Source: Gammaproteobacteria bacterium
GTDB taxonomy: Bacteria > Pseudomonadota > Gammaproteobacteria > Pseudomonadales > Azotimanducaceae
Assembly (NCBI GenBank): GCA_026706665.1
Contig: JAPOYI010000009.1
Span: 1 to 64,000 of the forward strand
DNA length: 64,000 bases
Direction of reading: 5' to 3'
Shown here: piece by piece, positions 8,810 through 17,543 of the stretch
Numbering within the stretch: the stretch's first letter is position 1
How the letters are laid out: every line of letters begins with the position of its first letter
Notes under the pieces: model-generated
The model's input: the letters and a program-made list of their open reading frames with translations, nothing else
Told to the model about the DNA's origin: nothing
Database searches by the model: none
Translations under genes and position numbers: made by a program

Positions 8810-9655
8810 TCATGCAATCCATCCGACCCGGTCGGTACCGAAGGCCCCCTCTCCGGAACCCGCAATCCCGCTCGCACCTCGACGCGCCAGTCGTTCATGC
8901 AGCATTAGGCGCTTGGTGATGTAGCCGGAAGCCCCTTCAAAGCCCCGCCTGCCGGCACCCTCCCACTGCCCGCACAGGCACCGGTCGTTCGCCCTCGTCT
9001 CGCTCGCGAGCAGCCGGAACAGCCGCTGCGCCGTGACCGGGTCGAGGTCGCACTCGTTCGGCGCCCAGCTCCACGCCTGGTCCGGACTGGCCGCCAAGTG
9101 AGCGTCGTGCGGCCCGCAGATGTGGCTCCATGCCGTGTCGCGGGTCATGCGTCGCCCGTTCGACTCGGCGACATCGGAGCAGCGGACGGGCTTCGCCCAG
9201 GTGCCTTCGCGATCATGGCCAGCACCGTGGAGGACCGCGTTCTCGGTGTGTGCTGCCACGATCTTCCAGAACGGGTTCGGGAGCCGCAGATACGCGTCGA
9301 ACCCCACGGGCAAGAAGTCCCCAACCGTCCAGCTCCTGCCGGTGACCACGAGACCGCGCACATCGTTTTGCTTCGCTCTGCGGTAGAACCGCGGCAGGTC
9401 GCTCTTGCGCAGTCTTCGGCTCCAGTCCCGTTGTGCTCGCCAGAGCCGGTAGCGGGAGAGCAGGCGGTTCCGCAGCGTCGGCGACTCCGTGCCCGCCGCG
9501 TAGATGATCGTGCCAGAGGCACCCCGAGGCGTGTTCGCGTTACTCCTCCGCCACCAAATCCAACGGTGTCTCCGGCGCTTCATGGCCGCCCATTTTGACA
9601 AAGAGGCCACGTCCCGGCGATAACCCGTGATCGGAATCAGGGTCGACCGAAGCAC
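8810..9655 (-). CDS. Conserved hypothetical protein
   Basis: Up to 281 aa; the true start may be the ATG at 9583 (residue 25), because the first 24 residues are not convincing. The core FLPVGFDAYLRLPNPFWK, then SWAPNECDLDPVTAQRLFRLL and DRCLCGQWEGAG, resembles a family of uncharacterised proteins, common in actinobacteria, with an F-x-AY-x-R motif, a DLDP/SLEP motif and a C-x-C/F-x-WEG-W motif. No function is known for that family. It is upstream of the toxin-antitoxin pair on the same strand, separated by about 50 bases. The far C-terminus is low in conserved features. Confidence 0.6.
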   Translation of the reverse strand: MLRSTLIPITGYRRDVASLSKWAAMKRRRHRWIWWRRSNANTPRGASGTIIYAAGTESPTLRNRLLSRYRLWRAQRDWSRRLRKSDLPRFYRRAKQNDVRGLVVTGRSWTVGDFLPVGFDAYLRLPNPFWKIVAAHTENAVLHGAGHDREGTWAKPVRCSDVAESNGRRMTRDTAWSHICGPHDAHLAASPDQAWSWAPNECDLDPVTAQRLFRLLASETRANDRCLCGQWEGAGRRGFEGASGYITKRLMLHERLARRGASGIAGSGEGAFGTDRVGWIA

Positions 9656-9743
9656 TGCCGCATACCGGCACGACCGAACGGTTACCGCTCGACCGCTCGA
9701 CGCATCGAGAAGTTGCCGAAAGCCCCTTCTTCAAACCATTAAC

Positions 9744-9893
9744 GCTGGTAGTACAGCAGTTCTCATTTTGGCGTCCGATTTCGCCGTCGGATGCAAAACC
9801 CGCGCCTTTCCGACCCGATCCGGGCGAAATCGACCGGCAGACCCCTCCTGCGGAAGGGACTGGCGGGCATAATGAGAACTGCTGCTGGTAGTA
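9744..9893. mobile_element. MITE-like element with 13-14 bp inverted ends and 10-bp flanking direct repeats
   Basis: A perfect inverted repeat (AGCAGTTCTCATT at 9755-9767 and its complement at 9871-9883) bounds about 130 bp. Immediately outside is the same 10-mer on both sides, GCTGGTAGTA at 9744-9753 and 9884-9893, which looks like a target-site duplication. The interior has no gene and contains a second imperfect inverted repeat near the left end. The structure fits a small non-autonomous transposable element. No partner transposase is in the window. Confidence 0.6.
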
Positions 9894-9924
9894 ACTCGGG
9901 CTAGACAGGTCGTCTAAAATTTAG

Positions 9925-10089
9925 TTAAATCAGCAGGTTGATCGCAGTCGGTCTCGGACCAGTGGCCCGATTTCTCAACGCCTCGCGCATCAGGTCCGAC
10001 ATGAACTTTCCGGCTGTCTTGCATTCCCGCCTAGCCAGTTCCTTCGCCGCCACGAGCACATCGTCGTCAATATCAAGAGTGGTTCGCAT
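9925..10089 (-). CDS. Orphan VapB-type ribbon-helix-helix antitoxin
   Basis: A 54-aa frame with ATG at 10089. The protein begins MRTTLDIDDDVLVAAKELAR and continues with KTAGKFMSDLMREALRNR, the standard VapB antitoxin pattern (a short beta strand, then two helices that form an RHH DNA-binding dimer). The usual VapC PIN toxin should follow directly on the minus strand, but downstream sequence holds no PIN frame; a MITE-like element starts 32 bases past the stop. The toxin appears lost. The protein may persist as a lone repressor or as protection against related toxins. Confidence 0.75.
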   Translation of the reverse strand: MRTTLDIDDDVLVAAKELARRECKTAGKFMSDLMREALRNRATGPRPTAINLLI

Positions 10090-10220
10090 CTGCTACCTTT
10101 CTTCGCTCGTCCAAGGTCGATGCAAGCATAGCATCAAGCATCACTCATCAGGGGAAGATCCATCGTGCCCTGAACGGCCCTCCGAGATTGTTTCCTCCAA
10201 GGCACACCTTGGGAAGCGAC

Positions 10221-10226
10221 TATAAT
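10221..10226 (+). promoter_or_regulatory. Candidate -10 box (TATAAT) for the dapF operon
   Basis: A perfect TATAAT hexamer sits 7 bases before the dapF ATG at 10233. No convincing -35 hexamer is found 17 bases further upstream, so this is a weak call. If used, transcription would begin at or next to the start codon, giving a near-leaderless message. Confidence 0.3.
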
Positions 10227-10232
10227 TGCCTG

Positions 10233-11072
10233 ATGAACCTCCGGTTCACGAAGATGCACGGCCTCGGCAATGACTTCATGGTCGTCGACCTGGTCACGCA
10301 GAACGTCAACCTCGATCTCAAGCTGGTCAGGAACTGGAGCGATCGCAGGACGGGCATCGGTTTCGATCAACTGCTGACGGTGCTGCCGCCGACGGTTCCC
10401 GACGCCGACTTCAAACTTCGCATATTCAACAGCGACGGCTCAGAAGCCGAACAGTGCGGCAATGGCGGGCGCTGCGTGACGCAGTTTGTCAGGGACACCG
10501 CCCTCACCAAGAAAAGGGGACTCGCGCTGGACACGGCCGGCGGACGCATGCACACGCGCCTGCTCAGGAACGGCAACGTGCGGGTCGAGATGAATGTCCC
10601 CAGTCTCAAGGCGACCAAGGTACCGTTTCGGCCGGAACTCGCCACGAAGGAGGGTCCGGCCTTCCGGCTGGCGCTGGACGGTGCATCGGTGCAGTTCACG
10701 CCGGTCTCAATGGGCAATCCCCATGCGGTCATTATGGTGGACGATGTCGACAGGGCGCCGGTGGAATCCGTGGGCGCTGCCCTGCAGGCGTCAGACGCGT
10801 TCCCCGAAGGCGTCAACGTGGGATTCCTGCAGGCGATGAATCCGGAGAACGCGCGGCTGCGGGTGTTTGAACGCGGCGCCGGCGAGACCCGCGCTTGCGG
10901 CAGCGGAGCATGCGCGGCGATGGTCGCTGGCAACCTGCATGGATTGCTCGATCAGTGCGCCACCGTGTCGCTCCCGGGAGGCGATATCGAACTGGCCTGG
11001 CAGGGCGAGGGCAACCCGGTCGCGATGACCGGTCCAACGGCTACCGTTTACAGGGGACGTGTCCAGCTATGA
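10233..11072 (+). CDS. dapF: Diaminopimelate epimerase
   Basis: 279 aa, converting LL- to meso-diaminopimelate for lysine and peptidoglycan synthesis in the cytoplasm. It starts MNLRFTKMHGLGNDF, the family N-terminus, which sets the start at 10233. The two catalytic cysteines are in EQCGNGGRC (about residue 73) and ETRACGSGACA (about residue 218); substrate-binding NPHAV and GVNVGF are also present. Length is normal. It opens the dapF-xerC-HAD operon known from Gammaproteobacteria, with xerC beginning about 25 bases after its stop. Confidence 0.97.
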   Translation: MNLRFTKMHGLGNDFMVVDLVTQNVNLDLKLVRNWSDRRTGIGFDQLLTVLPPTVPDADFKLRIFNSDGSEAEQCGNGGRCVTQFVRDTALTKKRGLALDTAGGRMHTRLLRNGNVRVEMNVPSLKATKVPFRPELATKEGPAFRLALDGASVQFTPVSMGNPHAVIMVDDVDRAPVESVGAALQASDAFPEGVNVGFLQAMNPENARLRVFERGAGETRACGSGACAAMVAGNLHGLLDQCATVSLPGGDIELAWQGEGNPVAMTGPTATVYRGRVQL

Positions 11073-11097
11073 TGGTGGCGCCCGACAGGAAACACCC

Positions 11098-12002
<905 letters not shown>

Positions 12003-12006
<4 letters not shown>

Positions 12007-12695
12007 TCAGGCTCGTCACCTTCGATCTCGACAACACGCTTTGGGAAACGGACAACACGATCCGCCGGGCGGAATCCGAAATGCGCGCCGTGTTCAGCCG
12101 GCGGGTGCCGGACTTTTCGGATCGGTTTGACTTTCACGCGACCCAGGCGCTGCGCGAGCAGGTGATCGCGGACACGCCGGAGATCGCGCACGATGTTTCA
12201 AGATTGAGAACAGAGGCTCTGTTCCGCGCCGCGCGGGAGTGCGGCTGCAGCGAAGACGACGCCCGCGCCTACGCGGAAGAGGCCTTCGACGTATTCCTGG
12301 ATGCCCGTCATCGGATCTCGTACCTGGATGGAGCGCTCGACCTGCTGAAGACCCTCAAGCCCCGCTACATCCTGGTCTCGCTCACCAATGGCAATGCCGA
12401 TTTCCTGCGGCTTGGCCTCGACCGGTTCTTCTCGTTCGGCTTTACCGCCGCGGACGTGGGGGCCATGAAGCCGCATCGCGCGATGTTCGATGCCGCGCTC
12501 GAGCAAGCCGGAATCGCTGCGAGTAACGCTGTCCACGTAGGCGACCAGCCAATCGACGACGTGCAGGGCGCAAAAGACGTCGGCATGCACACGATCTGGT
12601 TCAACCCCCAAGGCGCGAAGGACCCCGTGGGCGCCAGTGCGCAGGTCCGCCGGCTACGGGAGATTCCGCGGGCCATCGCGCGGCTGGAAGACTGA
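12003..12695 (+). CDS. HAD-superfamily hydrolase (YigB-like)
   Basis: 230 aa from a GTG that overlaps the xerC stop (GTGA). HAD motifs are clear: motif I FDLDNTLWETD at residues 7-17, motif II LVSLTNGN, motif III Lys in GAMKPHRAMF, and motif IV VGDQPIDDVQGAKDVGM. YigB in the same operon of other Gammaproteobacteria is an FMN/5-amino-6-(5-phosphoribitylamino)uracil phosphatase, so a role in flavin metabolism is likely. The exact substrate is not shown by the sequence. Confidence 0.88.
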
Positions 12696-12812
12696 CAAAC
12701 GGGCCCCAGCTCCGCGTCCGTGAGCACCCGGGCGCGCCGCAAGATCGAAAGGTCCCAACCCGGCATCGACTCTCCCAGTCACATCGCCGGCACCCGCCGG
12801 CCGCGCCCCGTC

Positions 12813-14210
12813 TCAGGCCTGCATGTCCTCGAGTTCGACGCCCCTGGTCTCGTGCACGAGGAAGTACACGAACGCGATCGAGACGAAGGCCGCCGCCGCG
12901 TAGAGGCCGTAGGCCCCGCCGAGACCGATCGTCGCCAGGAGGACGGGGAACGTGAGGGTCACCCCGAAGTTCGCCAGCCATTGCGCCAGTCCGCTCACCG
13001 CGAGTCCGGATCCCCGCAGTTGATTGGGGAACATCTCCGACAGCATCACCCACATCACCGGGCCCCACGAAAAGTTGAAGATCACGACATAGGCGTTGGC
13101 GGCTATCAGCGCGGCGAGCCCCATCTGGTCCGATAGTTCGAGCGTGCCCCCGGCCGAAACCATTGCGCTACCGAAAACGACCACCAGCGTCGACAGGGTG
13201 ACGGCCATGCCAATGCTGCCGAAGAGAAGGATCGGCTTGCGGCCGATGCGATCGATGAGAACCACCGTCGCGATGCAGGCCGCTATGCTGACCCCGCCCG
13301 AGAAGACGTTGATCAGGAGCGCATCGCTCTCGGCAAAACCGGCCGACTGCCACAGGACGGCACCGTAGTAGAAGACCACGTTGATGCCCACCAGTTGCTG
13401 GAACGTCGCGAGGGCGACCCCCACCCATACCAGGCGCTTGAGCCCGATCTGCCTGTCGACCACATCCCGCAGGCTCGGCGCATGGTGGTCGCTGGCCAGC
13501 GAGTCGTAGATCTCCCGTTCCTTGGCCTCGGCCGCCGGTCCGAGCAGCCTGGTGAGCACCCGTAGGGCGCGGTCCCGCTGCCCGCTGGCGACGAGAAATC
13601 GGGGGCTTTCCGGGATGAAGAGCAACGTCACCAGGAAGATGGATGCGGGAACCATTTCCACCCAGAACATCCAGCGCCACGCTTCGAATCCCCAGGCGAG
13701 GTCGTTTATCGCACTGCCGGCGAAGTGGGCGATCAGGTAGTTGCTGACGAAAGCGATGAAAAGGCCGGTGATGATCGCTATCTGCTGCAGGGTCGCGAGC
13801 GAACCCCGGTAGTGAGCTGGCGCGACTTCGCTGATGTAGGCAGGCGAGAGGATGCTCGAGGCGCCGACGGCGAGGCCGCCGAGGATCCGCCAGAAGACGA
13901 ATTCAGCGGACGTCTCGGCGACGCCAGAGCCCCAGGCGCTGGCGACGAAAAACACGGCGGCCACGACGAGTATGTTGCGGCGTCCGAAACGGTCAGCCAG
14001 GTTGCCGGCGATGAAGGCACCCGCCGCGCAGCCGAGCAGCATCGACGCGACGTTGAACCCGGTACCCACGCTGTCGGAGTCGAACGCGATGCGCAGGCCG
14101 TCCACAGTGCCGTTGATCACGCCGCTGTCGAAGCCGAACAGGAACCCGCCAAGGGTGGCCACGACGGAGATCAGGACGACGAACGGGAGATTGATGGTGT
14201 CGTTACTCAA
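12813..14210 (-). CDS. MFS sugar porter (sugar:H+ symporter type)
   Basis: 465 aa with about 12 hydrophobic helices. Sugar-porter signatures are present: GFLFGFDSGVING in helix 1, RFGRRNIL and DRIGRKPILLFG in the two cytoplasmic loops, PESPRFL after helix 6, and QQLVGINVVFYYG in helix 7. This is the XylE/GalP/AraE class of inner-membrane proton symporters. The sugar is not predictable. It follows the MgtE gene by 25 bases on the same strand but has no obvious functional link with it. Confidence 0.9.
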   Translation of the reverse strand: MSNDTINLPFVVLISVVATLGGFLFGFDSGVINGTVDGLRIAFDSDSVGTGFNVASMLLGCAAGAFIAGNLADRFGRRNILVVAAVFFVASAWGSGVAETSAEFVFWRILGGLAVGASSILSPAYISEVAPAHYRGSLATLQQIAIITGLFIAFVSNYLIAHFAGSAINDLAWGFEAWRWMFWVEMVPASIFLVTLLFIPESPRFLVASGQRDRALRVLTRLLGPAAEAKEREIYDSLASDHHAPSLRDVVDRQIGLKRLVWVGVALATFQQLVGINVVFYYGAVLWQSAGFAESDALLINVFSGGVSIAACIATVVLIDRIGRKPILLFGSIGMAVTLSTLVVVFGSAMVSAGGTLELSDQMGLAALIAANAYVVIFNFSWGPVMWVMLSEMFPNQLRGSGLAVSGLAQWLANFGVTLTFPVLLATIGLGGAYGLYAAAAFVSIAFVYFLVHETRGVELEDMQA

Positions 14211-14235
14211 GGGCGGACCTCGGAGGTTTTTACGG

Positions 14236-15537
14236 TCAGAGTATCGATGCCAAGGCCATGGCGATGCCCAGAAACGACAGGAACCCCGCTACGTCTGTCA
14301 CCGTGGTGAGAATAATGGACGACGCGGTCGCCGGATCCTGACCCAGCCGGGTGAGCACCATGGGCACCAGTGCTCCGGCGACGCCGGCAGCGGGTATGGA
14401 CAGCACCATGGCGCAAGAGATCACCAGCGATAGTCCGGGCGATCCGCTCCAGAGATACACGCCGGCGCCGCAGACCAGCGCCAGGGCAAATCCGTTGGCA
14501 ATGCCGGCGATCATTTCCTTGGTCAACAACCTGGGCAGTTCGCGTGTGCCAACTTCGCGGAGGGCCAAACCGCGAACGGTTACGGCAAGCGCCTGGGCTC
14601 CCGCATTGCCGCCCTGACCTGCGACAACGGGCAATAACACCGCCAGGGCAGTGAACTGGGCAATCAGCCCTTCGAACATGGCCACTACTGCAGAGGCGAG
14701 GAAGGCCGTCAACAAGTTGATCTGCAGCCACGGCAGGCGCCGCCGAATAGCAAAAACAGGCGTAGACAATGCCTGCTCATCCGGGCTTGCGCCGACCATT
14801 TTCTGCATGTCCGCGCTTGCGGCTTCGCCGACGGCTTCCAGGAGCTGGTCGTGGCGCACGACTCCCAGCAGACGCTGGCCGCTGTCGACCACCGGAAGCG
14901 AATCTGCGCGATGTTCCTCCAGCAGCGCCACGACTTCGTCTCGCGGCGCGACCACGTCGACCGCCACCGCCGGGTTGGCGAGATCGCCAACGATTTCCTC
15001 CCCGTCCGCGAGCGCCAGCGCTTGCATGTCCACACGTCCATCGAGGCGCCGCCCGGAGTCCACAAGGTAAAGCGTTCTGCCACCGCGTATCGGCGATGCC
15101 CGAATACGCTCGATGGCGTTGGCCACGGTCTGGTCCCGGTTCAACGTGACCACCATCCTGTCCATCCAGCGGCCGGCCGCGCGCACCGGCAAGTCGATCA
15201 GGCGTTCCAGGTCCCGTCGTGTGGTTGCTGGCAACGCTTCGAGCAGCGCATCGCGCTGCTGCTCTGCCAGGCCGGGCACAAGGTTCAACGCGAGATGGGT
15301 CGGGGCGAGGTCGATCACGGCAATCTGGCCCGCGAGCGCCATGTTTCGGAACAATGTGCTTGCCCGCGAAGGCGAAAGGCGGTCCAGCATGGTCACGCGG
15401 CTTCCGTCACCGAGTCCGGTGAACTCCGACGCGAGAAGGGCGTCGTCGGCGTCCTCGAGTACGCGGGCCGCGTCGCCAGGGAAACGGCTGACAAAGTCGT
15501 CCCTCACGGACCGGGCCAAGTCCAGATTCGCACTCAT
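14236..15537 (-). CDS. mgtE: MgtE-family divalent cation transporter
   Basis: 433 aa. An N-terminal MgtE_N-like helical domain is followed by a CBS pair (about residues 130-245, with DSLPVVDSGQRLLGVV) and five transmembrane helices. The channel signatures VAGQGGNAGAQALAVTVRGLAL and ILTTVTDVAGFLSFL are diagnostic of MgtE, a Mg2+-gated Mg2+ channel of the inner membrane. It overlaps by 4 bases the stand-alone CBS protein gene before it, which overlaps the mechanosensitive-channel-like gene, so the three are one operon. Confidence 0.92.
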   Translation of the reverse strand: MSANLDLARSVRDDFVSRFPGDAARVLEDADDALLASEFTGLGDGSRVTMLDRLSPSRASTLFRNMALAGQIAVIDLAPTHLALNLVPGLAEQQRDALLEALPATTRRDLERLIDLPVRAAGRWMDRMVVTLNRDQTVANAIERIRASPIRGGRTLYLVDSGRRLDGRVDMQALALADGEEIVGDLANPAVAVDVVAPRDEVVALLEEHRADSLPVVDSGQRLLGVVRHDQLLEAVGEAASADMQKMVGASPDEQALSTPVFAIRRRLPWLQINLLTAFLASAVVAMFEGLIAQFTALAVLLPVVAGQGGNAGAQALAVTVRGLALREVGTRELPRLLTKEMIAGIANGFALALVCGAGVYLWSGSPGLSLVISCAMVLSIPAAGVAGALVPMVLTRLGQDPATASSIILTTVTDVAGFLSFLGIAMALASIL

Positions 15538-16352
15538 CGAGCGTGTGGCTCTCCCAACAGGAGCTTCGGCAAGTCGGCCAGCAACTCGAACATCGCGCCC
15601 GCGAGGCGGGCGAATGCCTGCTCGTCGCGTTTCGGCGTCTCGAAGAAAGTTCGCCTGAACTGCGCCAGGGCAAGCACACCGACAGGCCGGCGCGACACAT
15701 CAACTACCGGCAGCCAACGCTCCCCTTGGGCAGCGAAAGCGGCGGTCGCTGCACGCAGGTCCGATGAGGCGAGCAGGGGACGCGCGGGCGACAGGCAGTC
15801 CCGCACCTCTGCATCAAAGCCACGAATCAGCGCCCGTTCGGCGTCCAGCGTCCCGACCAACCGATCCGTGTCGTCCAGCACCAGGAGCGGTGCGGAATCC
15901 GGAGACCTCCGCGAACGCAATGTCTCGATCGCTTCGGCGACGGTGGCACCCTGTCGAACCCAGGCGAAGTCCAGGTTCGCGAGCGCGCCGACCGTGCCGT
16001 CGCGGAACAGGAACGCTCGATCGAGTTCGCGTCTGCGCCGCTGCGACAAGAGAGCATGTAGCCTGGTCCGTCGTTGCGGTTCGATGCGGCGAGAGAGCTG
16101 TACGGCATCGCTCAACGGCGCGGACGATATCCAATGGACGATTGTCTCGTCGCTGCGCCCGTCCAGGATCTCGCTCGCCACGGACTGCGGCAGACGAACG
16201 AGAACGCCCGGCAGAACATCGTCGGACAGACAGGACAGAAACTCCTTCGCGCCGCTACTCTCACCCGAGACCACTGCATCCGCGAACTGCTCCGGGTGCA
16301 TTCCAGCGTAGCGCTCGACCAGCCCGCCCTGGGCAGCATGCGGGTCGCTCAT
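15534..16352 (-). CDS. Stand-alone MgtE-N/CBS-domain protein
   Basis: 272 aa, soluble. The first half resembles the MgtE N-domain helical repeats (DDVLPGVLVRLPQSVASEILD). The second half is a CBS pair (SAPLLVLDDTDRLVGTL and ERWLPVVDVSRRPVGVLAL). There is no membrane segment, so it looks like an extra copy of the MgtE cytoplasmic sensor. By position (4-base overlaps on both sides) it is probably a regulator or hetero-oligomer partner of the MgtE made from the next gene; that role is inference. Confidence 0.75.
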   Translation of the reverse strand: MSDPHAAQGGLVERYAGMHPEQFADAVVSGESSGAKEFLSCLSDDVLPGVLVRLPQSVASEILDGRSDETIVHWISSAPLSDAVQLSRRIEPQRRTRLHALLSQRRRRELDRAFLFRDGTVGALANLDFAWVRQGATVAEAIETLRSRRSPDSAPLLVLDDTDRLVGTLDAERALIRGFDAEVRDCLSPARPLLASSDLRAATAAFAAQGERWLPVVDVSRRPVGVLALAQFRRTFFETPKRDEQAFARLAGAMFELLADLPKLLLGEPHAR

Positions 16353-17074
16353 TGTGAATGGCTCGTCAGCCGGGTCACCAATGCGTCGTTAAATCGGGCT
16401 GCCGGAACGGTGACCAGGCCCTCGTCGGTTGCCAGTACCAATGCCGTGCGGCGCAATTCAACCACCGTTCCTTCGATGGCGTCGATTCGAATCCGATCCC
16501 CTTCGCGGTATGCATCCAGTTCGCGCCGCGCGATGAGGTTGGCCACGTACCCGCGAGCGCCAAGCGCGAACGCCAGTCCCAACGCCCCGAGTCCCAGGGT
16601 GAACGCGACGAGCGCCAGGTTGGCGATGAAGGAAACCTCGATTCCCAACTGCTGGGCGGCGGCAATCATCGCCGGTACGCTGACCACCCAGTAGGCCGCT
16701 CGCGGCGGGAATGGGATGGATCGCATGCGGCGCCGAACGAGTTCGCGAAGCGCCATGCCAAGCAGGTGACCGCCAATCAGGATCAGCGCGGCAGCGAACA
16801 GCCTCGGCAGGAAAACAAGCGCGCCATCGAGGAACCGGGTCGTCTGGCCGATGCCGAGCACGTTGAGCGATAGCGCCACAGTCGCTGCAAGTATTGCCCA
16901 GAACGTCATCGGCGCCAGCATGCGCGCGGCCCTCCGGCGCGGGCCCATGGCGTCATCATCACCGCCGACGAGTCGCGAGACGACTATCCTGCCTGCAAAG
17001 GCAAAGCCCGCACCGAGAATCAGTACGCCCAGACCGAGCAGTTCCGAATATTCGCCTAGATCGACCACACACAT
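16349..17074 (-). CDS. MscS-like small-conductance channel / TM-helix membrane protein
   Basis: 241 aa, with an N-terminal hydrophobic helix, then four or so further helices. A pore-helix-like segment ALVAFTLGLGALGLAFALGARGYVANLIARREL is followed by a short beta domain (EGDRIRIDAIEGTVVELRRTALVLATDEGLVTVPAARFND). This is the MscS pore plus the beginning of the beta domain, without the large C-terminal cage. First gene of the operon with the CBS protein and mgtE. Suggested role: ion or osmotic channel in the inner membrane. Confidence 0.75.
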   Translation of the reverse strand: MCVVDLGEYSELLGLGVLILGAGFAFAGRIVVSRLVGGDDDAMGPRRRAARMLAPMTFWAILAATVALSLNVLGIGQTTRFLDGALVFLPRLFAAALILIGGHLLGMALRELVRRRMRSIPFPPRAAYWVVSVPAMIAAAQQLGIEVSFIANLALVAFTLGLGALGLAFALGARGYVANLIARRELDAYREGDRIRIDAIEGTVVELRRTALVLATDEGLVTVPAARFNDALVTRLTSHSQ

Positions 17075-17543
17075 GTCTCCATCGACGCCACCTGCTATTG
17101 CCTTTTGGCTGACATCGCGTGTGTCGTCAACAGCTTCCAGATTAATCCGTAACGTGCTGCGGACGTCAAACTGCGATGCCCGGACTCAATACGGCGTGAT
17201 GACAGAAGGAGCTCGCCTGAAGCGCACCTCACCCTCCCTAGCTTAGCTCGTCTGCAAATCAAGAACCTGCGCCGCAGGACGTACTAAACCACGTGATGAG
17301 GCGCCAGTTTTCCAGCCGGGGCCCGGCTCTACGACAGCTAGGACCTGGAGGCGTTCCGGACGTTCAGCGAGAAGCGATCAGCGACTTGGGAAGGCCGATA
17401 GCCAAAGTCTGGCGAAAGGCGCGTGCGATCACCTACCTGAAATGCGGCTTTGGGCCATCGAACGCCGGTCATCGACTTCCTACACTGACCACAACACTTG
17501 GCAACCCGACTGAATCGGTCCTTCGAGCGCTCGCAGGAGAATC
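17075..17543. other. Intergenic region between divergent operons
   Basis: About 470 bases separating the minus-strand mechanosensitive/MgtE operon from comM. It must contain both promoters. No gene, repeat pair or clear sigma-70 hexamer pair could be identified by eye. Confidence 0.5.

Noticed and set aside
9540-9734. A 64-codon minus frame near the MITE
   Set aside because: It overlaps the conserved hypothetical gene start and has no ribosome-binding site; a real N-terminal exon-like continuation could not be shown.
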